This document shows positions 44,257 through 52,316 of a stretch of 64,000 nucleotides of DNA, piece by piece; within the stretch, counting starts at the first letter, position 1; each line of letters starts with the position of its first letter. The stretch comes from Nocardia arthritidis NBRC 100137 (GTDB lineage: Bacteria > Actinomycetota > Actinomycetes > Mycobacteriales > Mycobacteriaceae), in contig NZ_BDBB01000021.1 of the NCBI RefSeq assembly GCF_001612765.1, positions 1-64,000 on the forward strand, given 5' to 3'. The position numbers were made by a program, and so were the translations under genes. The notes below the pieces were generated by a model that saw only the letters and a list, made by a program, of their open reading frames with translations, ran no database searches and was not told the origin of the DNA.

Positions 44257-44676
44257 ATGAGCCAGCCGCCGCAGCCGTACCCGCAATATCCCGCGCACCA
44301 GCAGCCACCCCAGCCGTATCCCCCGCCCCCGCCACCCGGACCGCAGTTCCCGATCCTGGTCTCCACCATGAACGACGTGCCCGGCCAGGAGATCGTCCGG
44401 GTGTTCGGCGAGGTCGCCGGACTCACCGTGCGCAGCCGCAGCTTCGGGTCGAACTTCAGCGCCGGTTTCCGCTCGCTGGGCGGCGGGGAGATTCCCGAGT
44501 ACACCCAACTGCTCTACCAGTCCCGGCACGAAGCGATCATGCGGATGTGCCAGCACGCGATGTCGTTCGGCGCGAACGCGGTCATCGCCATGCGCTTCGA
44601 CTGCAACGAGATCGCGGGCACCATGAGCGAGGTGGCGGCCTACGGCACCGCGGTACTGCTTCAGCCCGCGACGTGA
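44257..44676 (+). CDS. YbjQ/UPF0145-family protein with Pro-rich N-terminus
   Basis: A 139-residue protein. Residues 1-30 are a Pro/Gln/Tyr-rich linker (QPPQPYPQYPAHQQPPQPY). The rest is a YbjQ domain: VSTMNDVPGQEIVRVFGEV, GLTVRSRSFGSNF, RMCQHAMSFGANAVIAMRFD, GTMSEVAAYGTAVLL. The fold is a small heavy-metal-binding-like pentamer of unknown function. No membrane segment is visible. It is divergent from the membrane protein gene and convergent with the APH-like gene, 6 bp apart. Confidence 0.85.
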   Translation: MSQPPQPYPQYPAHQQPPQPYPPPPPPGPQFPILVSTMNDVPGQEIVRVFGEVAGLTVRSRSFGSNFSAGFRSLGGGEIPEYTQLLYQSRHEAIMRMCQHAMSFGANAVIAMRFDCNEIAGTMSEVAAYGTAVLLQPAT

Positions 44677-44682
44677 CTCGGG

Positions 44683-45492
44683 CTATCCCCAGGTGAGCGG
44701 ATCCAGATGGAGGAAGAACCGCTGCCGCTCGGCATCCAGATCGATGCCGTAGCGGTCGGCGAAGGCGCGGTCGGCGTTTCCGGCGCGCCGCTCGTCCTGC
44801 CATGACTCCCGAGCATTGGCCAGCAGCAGAGCGAGATCGGCGTACGGATCAGCGATGCCGAGGCGGCCGAGATCGACGAATCCGGCGACCGTCTGCGTTT
44901 CCGGATCGAGGATGATGTTCGGCAGGCACAGATCGCCGTGGCAGACCACCGCTTCGGCGGACTCCTGCGTCATCCTGGGCTCCAACTGGGTGGCCAGCCT
45001 GGTGAGCAGGACGGTGGGCGGAGTGTCCTGCTGCTCCTCGGGAAGGAACTCGGTGTGCACCGCGCCCCGGACCACCACGTCCTGGGCGATCGCGAACATC
45101 CGCGCCAGGCCACGGTCGAACGGGCACTCCGCGGTGGGTAGATCGTGCAGGCGCCGCACCGTGTCCGCGATGGAATCCCATGCGAGCGCGAGATCTTGCG
45201 CGGAAACGGCGTTCGCGGGCACACCGGGCACGGCGCTGGTGACCAAGCAGGCGCCGTCGACATCGGGCCGCCAGTCCAGCACCCGCGGGCCGGGTATATC
45301 GTGGCCGTCGAGCCAGGTGATCTTGTCCCGCTCCAGCGCGAGGGCGGCGACCTCGCCGGGGGCGACACACTTGGCGTAGCGGGAACCTTCGGCGGACCGG
45401 AATACCCGGGCGCCGGACTCCCCGCCGCCGACCGGCTCCCATCGGCAATCGGACGGCAGGGCTGCGCAGAAGCGAACAAGCGGCTCGGACAC
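44683..45492 (-). CDS. Aminoglycoside phosphotransferase, APH(3'')-like
   Basis: A 269-residue kinase resembling APH(3'') (streptomycin 3''-kinase) over its whole length. It shares PVGGGESGARVFR-like N-lobe residues, ERDKITWL, LVTSAVPGVPA, CPFDRGLARMF, the catalytic loop AVVCHGDLCLPN and VDLGRLGIADPYADLALLLA. The C-terminus FLHLDPLTWG is the family ending. Start GTG 45492. It is divergent from a MarR gene controlling an exporter. It may confer or once have conferred streptomycin resistance; this is a chromosomal intrinsic gene rather than a recent acquisition. Confidence 0.88.
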   Translation of the reverse strand: MSEPLVRFCAALPSDCRWEPVGGGESGARVFRSAEGSRYAKCVAPGEVAALALERDKITWLDGHDIPGPRVLDWRPDVDGACLVTSAVPGVPANAVSAQDLALAWDSIADTVRRLHDLPTAECPFDRGLARMFAIAQDVVVRGAVHTEFLPEEQQDTPPTVLLTRLATQLEPRMTQESAEAVVCHGDLCLPNIILDPETQTVAGFVDLGRLGIADPYADLALLLANARESWQDERRAGNADRAFADRYGIDLDAERQRFFLHLDPLTWG

Positions 45493-45559
45493 GCCATCGA
45501 CGGTAGCAACGCGACCCGCGCGTGGCCCACCGCGCAGACCTCTGGCAACCCGGATGTAT

Positions 45560-45576
45560 AGTTGCTCAAAGCAACT
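45560..45576. promoter_or_regulatory. MarR-type operator
   Basis: AGTTGCT-CAA-AGCAACT is a perfect 17-bp palindrome, followed by further half-sites AGTTGTGGTTGCT. It overlaps a TATAGT-like -10 element (45556-45561) between the APH-like gene and the MarR gene. Confidence 0.75.
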
Positions 45577-45626
45577 AGTTGTGGTTGCTAATCAAATCTG
45601 CTGGTGGGGAACTTCGAGGTGGTGTC

Positions 45627-46127
45627 ATGTCCGCAACCGCTCGCGAGCGCCGGGTCACGGCGGCCGAACTCGCGACCGCCGACGAACTCGGTCAGCAACT
45701 GGTCCGATTCATGCGCGCGGTCAACCGGGCGAAGTGGCTGCCCGCTCGGCCCGGTCCGGACGGTCTGGAACGACTCGCCTACTCCGTGCTCTTCTGCCTG
45801 GTGCACGAGGGACCGCAGCGTGCGGGCAGGCTCGCCGAATTGCTGCACACCGAGGCATCGACCATCAGCAGACAGAGCAGATCACTCGTGGCGCACGGCC
45901 TGGTGGAGCGCCGGGCCGACCCGGTCGACGGCCGCGCGTGCGTGCTGGCGGCCACCGCGGAAGGCGTTCGCGTCTTCGAGGAGAACCGCGCGCTGCGCAA
46001 CCGGTGGCTGGCCGACATCCTGGCCGACTGGCCCGCGACCGACCGCGACACCTTGACCGCACTGCTCGACCGGCTCACCGCAGGAATAGAGACCACCACT
46101 CCCCGACACCATGCCGATCCGAAATAG
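45627..46127 (+). CDS. MarR family transcriptional regulator
   Basis: A 166-residue winged-helix regulator: the recognition region is AGRLAELLHTEASTISRQSR, the wing is GLVERRADPVDGRACVLAAT. GAGGTGG precedes ATG 45627. It sits 9 bp upstream of the exporter gene in the same direction and has a palindrome in its promoter. It most likely represses its own operon and thereby the exporter until a ligand binds. The divergent APH-like gene shares the promoter region. Confidence 0.93.
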   Translation: MSATARERRVTAAELATADELGQQLVRFMRAVNRAKWLPARPGPDGLERLAYSVLFCLVHEGPQRAGRLAELLHTEASTISRQSRSLVAHGLVERRADPVDGRACVLAATAEGVRVFEENRALRNRWLADILADWPATDRDTLTALLDRLTAGIETTTPRHHADPK

Positions 46128-46136
46128 GGCTCATTC

Positions 46137-48707
46137 ATGACGAATTCCACCACCCAGGCTCCGCGGAACCTGGACGCAGGCGCGGACACGTCACTGTCGC
46201 ACCGGCAGATCCTGACCATCCTGTCCGGGCTGTTGCTCGGCATGTTCCTGGCCGCGCTCGACCAGAACATCGTCAGCGTCGCGATCGTCAAGATCGCCAA
46301 CGACCTGCACGGTTTCGATGAGCAGGCGTGGGCGACCACCGCTTACCTGATCACCGCGACGATCACCACGCCGCTGTACGGCAAGCTGGCCGACATCTAC
46401 GGCCGTAAACCGTTCTATCTCACGGCGATCGGGCTGTTCGTCATCGGCTCGGTGGCGTGCACATTCGCCGGCTCGATGTACCAGCTCGCCGCGTTCCGCG
46501 CGTTCCAGGGCCTTGGCGCGGGCGGACTGATGTCGCTGGCGTTCACCATCATCGGCGATATCGTCCCGGTGCGCGAACGGGTGCGCTATCAGGGCTATTT
46601 CATGATGGTCTTCGGCACCGCGACGGTGCTGGGCCCGGTGCTCGGCGGCTTCTTCTCCGATTACGAAGAGCTCGGCGGCATCGAAGGCTGGCGGTGGGTG
46701 TTCCTGGTGAACGTCCCGGTCGGCGTGCTCGCCCTGCTCGTGGTGGCCAAGGTGCTCAACGTGCCGCACCAGCGCCAGCACCACCGGATCGACTGGTTCG
46801 GCGCGCTGACGCTGACGATCGGCGTGGTGCCGCTGCTGATCGTCGCCGAACAGGGACGCCACTGGGGATGGTCGTCGGAGAAGTCGCTGCTCTGCTACGG
46901 CATCGGGGCGGCGGGGCTGGCGCTGTTCGTCCTGGTGGAGTTCCTGATGAAGGACTCGGCGCTGATCCCGTTGCGGCTGTTCCGGAACTCGACTTTCAGC
47001 GTCACCATCGCCGGTGGGTTCATCGTCGGTGTGGCCATGTTCGGCGCGATCACCATGGTTCCGCAGTACTTCCAGGTCGTGCGCGGCTACTCGCCGACGA
47101 AGGCGGGCCTGCTCATGCTGCCGTTGGTGCTCGGCATCACCATCGGCTCCCAGGCGGCGGGACGGATCACCAAGCAGACGGGGCGCTACAAGATCCTGCC
47201 GGTGGCGGGCACGTTCATCGTCGCGCTCGGAGCGGCCCTGTACGCGCAGGTGCGGTACGACAGCCCGCTGTGGCAGCCGCTGGCGATCGGCGCGGTGATC
47301 GGGCTCGGGCTCGGCTGTTGCATGCAGACGCTGATCATCGCGGCGCAGAACGCCGGACCGCGCTCGGACATGGGAGTTTCCACCGCCACGGCCACGTTCT
47401 TCCGGCAGATGGGCGGCACGCTCGGCGTGGCGGTGTTCCTGACCATTCTGTTCAACCTGCTGCCGAACCGGATCATCGACGCGTTCGGCGGCGCGCTGCC
47501 GCCTGGGTTCGGCGCCGACCAGCTCAGCGGCATGCAGTCCAACACCAGTGGCATCGCGGCGCTGCCCGACGCGCTGAAGGTGCCGATCCTCGCCGGCTTC
47601 ACCGACTCCATGCACGGCGTGTTCTACGCGGCGGCCGGAGTCGCACTGCTGGCCTGCGTGGTGCTGATGTTCATGAAAGAGATTCCGCTGCAGGACGTTC
47701 CAGCGGCCGTCGCGCGGACGTCGGTCGAGGAGCCGGACGCCGCCGAGTCGCACTGGGACGCGGATCAGATCTGGGAGGGCGCCGCACAGGCGCTGTCGGA
47801 GCCGGAACCGGTGCTCGCCGCGGCCGCGGGCGGCCACGGCGCGGGCGATCCCGCGAGCAACGGCGCGTACCGGCGCGAACCGCGGGCGAGCCTCGACGGC
47901 GCGGAGCACGAAGGCCGTTCGCTCAGCGGCTATGTCCATCGCGGGGACGGCCGCCCGGTGCCCGCCGCCGCGCTCACGCTGATCGACCAGCACGGGCGGC
48001 AGGCCGCGCGCACGGGCGGCGGCGCCGACGGCGGTTACCTCCTCGGCGCGCCCGACGCGGGCGGTTACGTACTGATCGTGTCGGCCGCCGGGCATCAGCC
48101 CGCCGCGGTGAATGTCACTGTCGGCGACTGTCCGCAGCAACTCGACATCACCCTGCTCGGCTCCGGCGAGCTGTCCGGCGTGGTCCGGTCCCGCACGCAC
48201 GGCGAACCGCTGCCCGGCGCGACCATCACGCTGACAGACCTCGACGGCGAGGTGGTCGGCTCGGCCACCGCGGCGGCCGACGGCGCTTACCTGTGCCATG
48301 GCGTGGTGCCCGGCACGTACACACTGGTCGCGGTCGCCGAACACATGCGTCCCAGCGCGACCGCGCTGACCGTGCCGGACAGCGGGCTGCTGCATCACGA
48401 CATCGAACTCACGCCGATGGCGGTGCTGGCCGGGTCGGCGTGGTCGGACGGCGGCCGGGCGGTCTCGGACGTGCAGATCAGCGTGCTCGACGCCACGGGC
48501 GCGCTGACCGCGACGACCCGCACCGACGAGAGCGGGCGTTATGTCGTCACGGATCTCGCCGAAGGCGACTACACGGTCGTCGCGCGCGGCTATCCGCCGG
48601 TGACCAGCCAGGTCACGGTGAGCGGCGGCGAAGTCGCGCACGATGTGCGGCTCGGCTACAACAGCATCGAGGAAGAGGCGACCGGGAACGTCCCGCCCGC
48701 CCGCTGA
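46137..48707 (+). CDS. DHA2-type MFS exporter fused to carboxypeptidase-regulatory-like repeats
   Basis: An 856-residue inner-membrane drug/proton antiporter. Residues about 20-525 form a 14-helix DHA2/EmrB-type transporter, with motif A GKLADIYGRKPF, motif C GPVLGGFFSD and SMYQLAAFRAFQGLGAGG. A 70-residue linker follows, then three beta-sandwich carboxypeptidase-regulatory-like (CnaB-type) repeats: SLSGYVHRGDGRPVPAAA, LSGVVRSRTHGEPLPGATI and VLAGSAWSDGGRAVSDVQI. Plain DHA2 proteins end near residue 530. MarR control (9 bp upstream) points to multidrug or metabolite efflux. The appended domains may dock a partner or modulate the transporter. Confidence 0.93.
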   Translation: MTNSTTQAPRNLDAGADTSLSHRQILTILSGLLLGMFLAALDQNIVSVAIVKIANDLHGFDEQAWATTAYLITATITTPLYGKLADIYGRKPFYLTAIGLFVIGSVACTFAGSMYQLAAFRAFQGLGAGGLMSLAFTIIGDIVPVRERVRYQGYFMMVFGTATVLGPVLGGFFSDYEELGGIEGWRWVFLVNVPVGVLALLVVAKVLNVPHQRQHHRIDWFGALTLTIGVVPLLIVAEQGRHWGWSSEKSLLCYGIGAAGLALFVLVEFLMKDSALIPLRLFRNSTFSVTIAGGFIVGVAMFGAITMVPQYFQVVRGYSPTKAGLLMLPLVLGITIGSQAAGRITKQTGRYKILPVAGTFIVALGAALYAQVRYDSPLWQPLAIGAVIGLGLGCCMQTLIIAAQNAGPRSDMGVSTATATFFRQMGGTLGVAVFLTILFNLLPNRIIDAFGGALPPGFGADQLSGMQSNTSGIAALPDALKVPILAGFTDSMHGVFYAAAGVALLACVVLMFMKEIPLQDVPAAVARTSVEEPDAAESHWDADQIWEGAAQALSEPEPVLAAAAGGHGAGDPASNGAYRREPRASLDGAEHEGRSLSGYVHRGDGRPVPAAALTLIDQHGRQAARTGGGADGGYLLGAPDAGGYVLIVSAAGHQPAAVNVTVGDCPQQLDITLLGSGELSGVVRSRTHGEPLPGATITLTDLDGEVVGSATAAADGAYLCHGVVPGTYTLVAVAEHMRPSATALTVPDSGLLHHDIELTPMAVLAGSAWSDGGRAVSDVQISVLDATGALTATTRTDESGRYVVTDLAEGDYTVVARGYPPVTSQVTVSGGEVAHDVRLGYNSIEEEATGNVPPAR

Positions 48708-48727
48708 CGGTCCAGCGGCGCACTCGG

Positions 48728-48759
48728 ACGGGGCGGTGGCGATGCGGCCACCGCCCCGT
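48728..48759 (+). terminator. Perfect 13-bp stem hairpin after the exporter gene
   Basis: ACGGGGCGGTGGC / GCCACCGCCCCGT with a 6-nt loop, 20 bp past the stop, followed by CGTTTCC. It also serves the end of the convergent crotonase gene region. Confidence 0.75.
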
Positions 48760-48920
48760 GCCGTTTCCTGCGCGCGGATCCAGGACCTCGCAGCTCGCAC
48801 TCGATCCGCGATCCCGAGCCGACCGGCGCTGAGGATCGCAGTGTCGGCGACCATGGTCGGTAGAGCCGGGGCCCGATGCGTCGGCCGCTGTGCAGATTCC
48901 CGTGCGGGCTCAGCAGGGGT

Positions 48921-49940
48921 TCACGCCTGCGCGCGAGGCCGTTTGTGATCGCCGAACGGTTCGTCGCGTTCCCGGACCGCCTCGCGGAAACCGGTTGTGG
49001 CGGCCCGCGTCTGGAAGGCGTACCCCTCGCTGGTGTGCCGGGAGATGCCGTCGAAGACGGTGCTGATCATGCCGGAATTGGCCACCCCCTGTGCGTACAG
49101 CGCCGAGTTGAGCGCCAGCTTGGCCATCATCAGCTGGTTGACCGGCATGCGCGCGATCCGGGCGACGAATTCCTCGGTGCGCGCGTCGAGTTCGTCGGCG
49201 GGCCAGGATTCGATGGCCAGGCCCCATTCCACCGCCTGCTTCCCGGTGAGGCAGTCGCCGGTGAACAGCAGGCGCTTGGCGCGCTGGTCACCGAGGCGAT
49301 GCGCCCACATGCCCGCCGCCGGGACACCCCAGACCCGGGTGGGCGGATAGCCGATCTTCGTGTCGTCGGCGCAGATGATCTGGTCGGCGAACAGCGCGAT
49401 GTCGCTGCCGCCCGCCACGGCGAAGCCGTGCAGCTTGGCCACGGTCGGCTTGTTCGCCTGCATCAGGCTGGCGAATCCGCGGTTGAACCGGCTCATCATC
49501 GCGTAGTCGATCATCGGGTCCCAGGTCCGCGCCGGATCGTGATTGCGGCCCTGCACCACCGGATCGACGACCGTTCCCGCCACCTCATCGGGCCCGCCCG
49601 CCACCACGAAACTCTGCTCCGCGAACATGCTCAGGTCGTAGCCGCCGCAGAATCCCTTGCCGCGTCCGGACACCAGGATGACGTGCACCCGCGGGTCGAG
49701 ATCCGCGCGTTCGACCGCGTGCGCCAGATCGTGCGGCGTATCGGGCGTGATCGCGTTGCCTTTCTCCGGCCGGTCGAAGGTGATGCGGGCGATGCGGCCG
49801 TCCCGCTCGTAGGTCAGCGTCCGGTACTCGCGGGCGTCGTCCGGTTCGGGGCGTCCGGCCCACGGGGTGTCCGGTGTCTCGGTCCAATTGCGATACCACG
49901 CACCCGCCCCGCTGTCGGCCTGGCTGTCACTGTCGGTCAT
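48921..49940 (-). CDS. Enoyl-CoA hydratase/isomerase (crotonase) family protein
   Basis: A 339-residue crotonase-fold enzyme, longer than the usual 260 residues because of N-terminal and internal extensions. The CoA/oxyanion motifs are SGRGKGFCGGYDLSMFA and LHGFAVAGGSDIALFADQII. It would hydrate or isomerise an enoyl-CoA in fatty acid or side-chain catabolism. AAGGGA precedes ATG 49940. It is divergent from a TetR gene, with an imperfect palindrome in between. The exact reaction is unclear because catalytic Glu residues vary in this family. Confidence 0.92.
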   Translation of the reverse strand: MTDSDSQADSGAGAWYRNWTETPDTPWAGRPEPDDAREYRTLTYERDGRIARITFDRPEKGNAITPDTPHDLAHAVERADLDPRVHVILVSGRGKGFCGGYDLSMFAEQSFVVAGGPDEVAGTVVDPVVQGRNHDPARTWDPMIDYAMMSRFNRGFASLMQANKPTVAKLHGFAVAGGSDIALFADQIICADDTKIGYPPTRVWGVPAAGMWAHRLGDQRAKRLLFTGDCLTGKQAVEWGLAIESWPADELDARTEEFVARIARMPVNQLMMAKLALNSALYAQGVANSGMISTVFDGISRHTSEGYAFQTRAATTGFREAVRERDEPFGDHKRPRAQA

Positions 49941-49995
49941 CGCATTCCCTTCGACGCTGGTGCGAACCGGTCTCCGCAGTCTGGCGCACCCATCA

Positions 49996-50021
49996 TTTGA
50001 CAGTCAACCTTGACTGTGAAA
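49996..50021. promoter_or_regulatory. TetR operator between crotonase and tetR genes
   Basis: TTTGACAGTCAA-CC-TTGACTGTGAAA is a 12-bp inverted repeat with one mismatch, 56 bp upstream of the crotonase start and 27 bp upstream of the TetR start. Confidence 0.75.
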
Positions 50022-50047
50022 ATGTCGCGGCGACAGGAGGAACGGGC

Positions 50048-50647
50048 ATGGCAGGACGACGCGAGGAACAGAAGCGGGCGACCCGTGTGCGCATCCTCGA
50101 CGCCGCCGCCGACCTGCTGGCCGAGCAGGGCTACCGGGCGCTGTCCACGTTGTCCGTGCAGCGGGCCGCGAGCGTGAGCCGCGGGGCGCTGCTGCATCAC
50201 TTCCCGACCCTCGGCGCGCTGATCGGCGAACTGGTCGGACATCTGGTCGCACGCAACGAGGCGGCCGTGCGAGAGGTCGCGGCTGGGCTCGGCACGGGCG
50301 CCGATCCCCTACGCCGCGCCTTGACCGCCCTGTACAAGTCGATGGCGCGCCCGGCGGCGCAAGCCGAGTTCGAACTGTGGGCGGCCGCGCGGACCGACCC
50401 GGCGCTTGCCGAGGCGTTGCGCGCGGCCGAACGAAAAGCCGGGCGCGACTTGCGGCGCGTGGTGGACGCACTGTTCGGTCCGGACCTGGTCGCTCATCCG
50501 CGCTACCCGGCCGTCCGCGACCTCACCATCGCGATCCTGCGCGGCACCGCGATGTCCCGGCCGCTGCGCACCTCCGAGCGCGCCGCCGCGGCAACCATCG
50601 ATCGATGGGCGGAGGCCATGACAGTTCTTCTCGCACAGGGCGAATAG
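50048..50647 (+). CDS. TetR family transcriptional regulator
   Basis: A 199-residue repressor. The helix-turn-helix reads RATRVRILDAAADLLAEQGY, TLSVQRAASVSRGALLHHFP. AGGAGGAACGG precedes ATG 50048. The C-terminal domain is the usual helical ligand pocket. It is divergent from the crotonase gene with a palindrome in the shared promoter, so it probably controls that gene in response to an acyl-CoA or substrate analogue. Confidence 0.92.
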   Translation: MAGRREEQKRATRVRILDAAADLLAEQGYRALSTLSVQRAASVSRGALLHHFPTLGALIGELVGHLVARNEAAVREVAAGLGTGADPLRRALTALYKSMARPAAQAEFELWAAARTDPALAEALRAAERKAGRDLRRVVDALFGPDLVAHPRYPAVRDLTIAILRGTAMSRPLRTSERAAAATIDRWAEAMTVLLAQGE

Positions 50648-50736
50648 CAATCGGCGAGCGTCGACGTGGCCGAATGGACTGTGATACGCGTCACTTCGGA
50701 CGTCGATTGTGCACTCTCCCACACTGTCGCTATCCT

Positions 50737-50772
50737 GGCTGCACTTTGAGACCACCGAGTCTCAATGCAGCC
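50737..50772. terminator. Hairpin between tetR and cutinase genes
   Basis: GGCTGCACTTTGAGAC (50737-50752), loop CACCGA, GTCTCAATGCAGCC (50759-50772) pair with a small bulge, about 90 bp after the tetR stop and 97 bp before the cutinase start. Could be a terminator or an mRNA leader structure. Confidence 0.4.
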
Positions 50773-50868
50773 TTCGACGGGGCCGGGTCCGACCACCGCG
50801 CGGCGCCGGCGGAGGCCGATTCCTGCCGGGGAGCGCCTGCGGCGCCTGTACTACCAGGAGCGAACGCG

Positions 50869-51771
50869 ATGCGATCGAAGTTGATCTCGGCGGCCATCGG
50901 TTTCGCGGCGATGGCGCTGTCGTGTGCGGGACCGGGCAGCGGGACCGCCGTCGCCGCACCGGATTGCCCGAGCCTGTACGTGGTGGCGATCCCGGGAACA
51001 TGGGAGACCACCGCGGACGGTGAGCGCCCCGGGCCCGGGATGCTGGCCGGAGTCACCCGCGGCCTGCCGCCCTCGGCGCGGGTGGACTACGTGAGTTACG
51101 CCGCGACCGCATTCCCCTGGGAGAGCGAGGTGTACGGCGCCTCCAAACGCGAGGCCGTCGACAACGCGCGCGGCATGATCGCGGCGATGGGCCGGGAGTG
51201 CGGCGCGACCAGGATCGCCCTGCTGGGCTACAGCCAGGGCGCGGACGCCGCCGGCGATCTCGCTGCCGAGATCGGCACCGGGCTCGGCGTCGTGCCGCCG
51301 CACCGGATCGCCGCGGTCGGGCTCATCTCCGATCCCCGCCGCTCCCCCACCGACGCGCTGGTCGGTCCACCGGTCGGCGGCGCGGGCGCGGGCGGTCCGC
51401 GCATCGGCGGGTTCGGCCTCCTCACCCCGCAGACCCGCACCATCTGCGCGATCGGCGATCTGTACTGCACCACGGCCTCGGACGATTTCGTGACCCGCTT
51501 CGCGGGCTTCCTGGCCCAGACCTCCCACCCCGACCCGGCCTACCTGTGGCGCTACCAACTGGAAATGGGCGCCATCGTCGGCGACCTGATGTCCAACGGC
51601 GGAATCCCCCTTTTGCAGAGCCAGCTCTCGGAATCGGCCAACCAAGAACGGGCTCGGCTGTTGGACGAGTTCTATCGCTCCGAAGCGCACACCGCCTACG
51701 GCAGCTACCCCGTCGGAGGCGGAGCGACCGCGCTGTCGTGGATGCACGACTGGCTGGCGTCGCTGGCCTGA
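50869..51771 (+). CDS. Secreted cutinase family protein
   Basis: A 300-residue secreted serine esterase. The signal peptide covers residues 1-30 (LISAAIGFAAMALSCA ... TAVAA), then PDCPSLYVVAIPGTWET. The nucleophile elbow is IALLGYSQGADAAGDLA. The Asp/His region includes CAIGDLYCTTAS with paired cysteines and a C-terminal His (SHPDPAYL). Mycobacterial homologues are culp-type esterases or phospholipases acting on cell-envelope or host lipids. AGGAG precedes ATG 50869. It is convergent with the MarR gene, with one base between the stops. Confidence 0.93.
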   Translation: MRSKLISAAIGFAAMALSCAGPGSGTAVAAPDCPSLYVVAIPGTWETTADGERPGPGMLAGVTRGLPPSARVDYVSYAATAFPWESEVYGASKREAVDNARGMIAAMGRECGATRIALLGYSQGADAAGDLAAEIGTGLGVVPPHRIAAVGLISDPRRSPTDALVGPPVGGAGAGGPRIGGFGLLTPQTRTICAIGDLYCTTASDDFVTRFAGFLAQTSHPDPAYLWRYQLEMGAIVGDLMSNGGIPLLQSQLSESANQERARLLDEFYRSEAHTAYGSYPVGGGATALSWMHDWLASLA

Positions 51772-51772
51772 G

Positions 51773-52222
51773 TCAGGGAGCCAGCCGCCGCGCGACCTCG
51801 CCCAGGCTCTCCGCGACAGCGCCCCGCTGGGCGTCGGTGAGCACGTCGACGAGGACGCGGCGGACGGTCGCGACATGGCCTGGCGCGACCTGGACCAGCC
51901 TTTCCCGGCCCGCGACGGTGAGCACGGCGATGACCCCGCGCACGTCGGTCGGACAGGCCTCGCGGACCAGCAGCCCGGCCTTCTCCAACTGCGTCACCTG
52001 ATAGGTCAGACCACTTTTGGAGGTGTAGAGCGCCTCGGCGAGTTCGGTCATCCGCAGGCGGCCCTCCGGCGCGTCCGCGAGCCGCACCAGGACCTCGTAC
52101 TGGGTGTGCGACAACCCTTCCCGCTTGAGCTGCCGTTCCACCTCGCGACCCACCAGGGCGCCGGCCGCCAGGAAGTTCTGCCACACCGCCATCTCGCGGG
52201 CGTTCAGCCACGTGGTCTCCAC
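51773..52222 (-). CDS. MarR family transcriptional regulator
   Basis: A 149-residue winged-helix regulator: LSHTQYEVLVRLADAPEGRL, TELAEALYTSKSGLTYQVTQ, and a wing around REACPTDVRGVIAVLT. Start GTG 52222. It is divergent from the class III dioxygenase gene. Two palindromes with GTTCAAATTTGAAC-type arms fill the shared promoter, so it very likely represses both genes. The pairing of such MarR proteins with LigB/DODA genes is common in actinobacteria and proteobacteria. Confidence 0.93.
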   Translation of the reverse strand: METTWLNAREMAVWQNFLAAGALVGREVERQLKREGLSHTQYEVLVRLADAPEGRLRMTELAEALYTSKSGLTYQVTQLEKAGLLVREACPTDVRGVIAVLTVAGRERLVQVAPGHVATVRRVLVDVLTDAQRGAVAESLGEVARRLAP

Positions 52223-52240
52223 GGCTCTACCCTATCCCTA

Positions 52241-52287
52241 TTGTTCAAATTTGAACAACGCGCTAGAGTTGAGTTCGAATTTGAACT
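52241..52287. promoter_or_regulatory. Two MarR-type operators
   Basis: TTGTTCAAATTTGAACAA (52241-52258) is a perfect 18-bp palindrome. AGTTCGAATTTGAACT (52272-52287) is the same site with one mismatch. They lie between the divergent MarR and dioxygenase genes, 31-32 bp apart centre to centre. Confidence 0.9.
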
Positions 52288-52316
52288 ACCTGGGCGACCG
52301 AGTCGGGAGGAGCACT

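Noticed and set aside
46191..48854. An 887-codon minus-strand frame
   Set aside because: Antisense to the DHA2 exporter gene; composition is Arg/Gly/His-rich, no domain, no SD.
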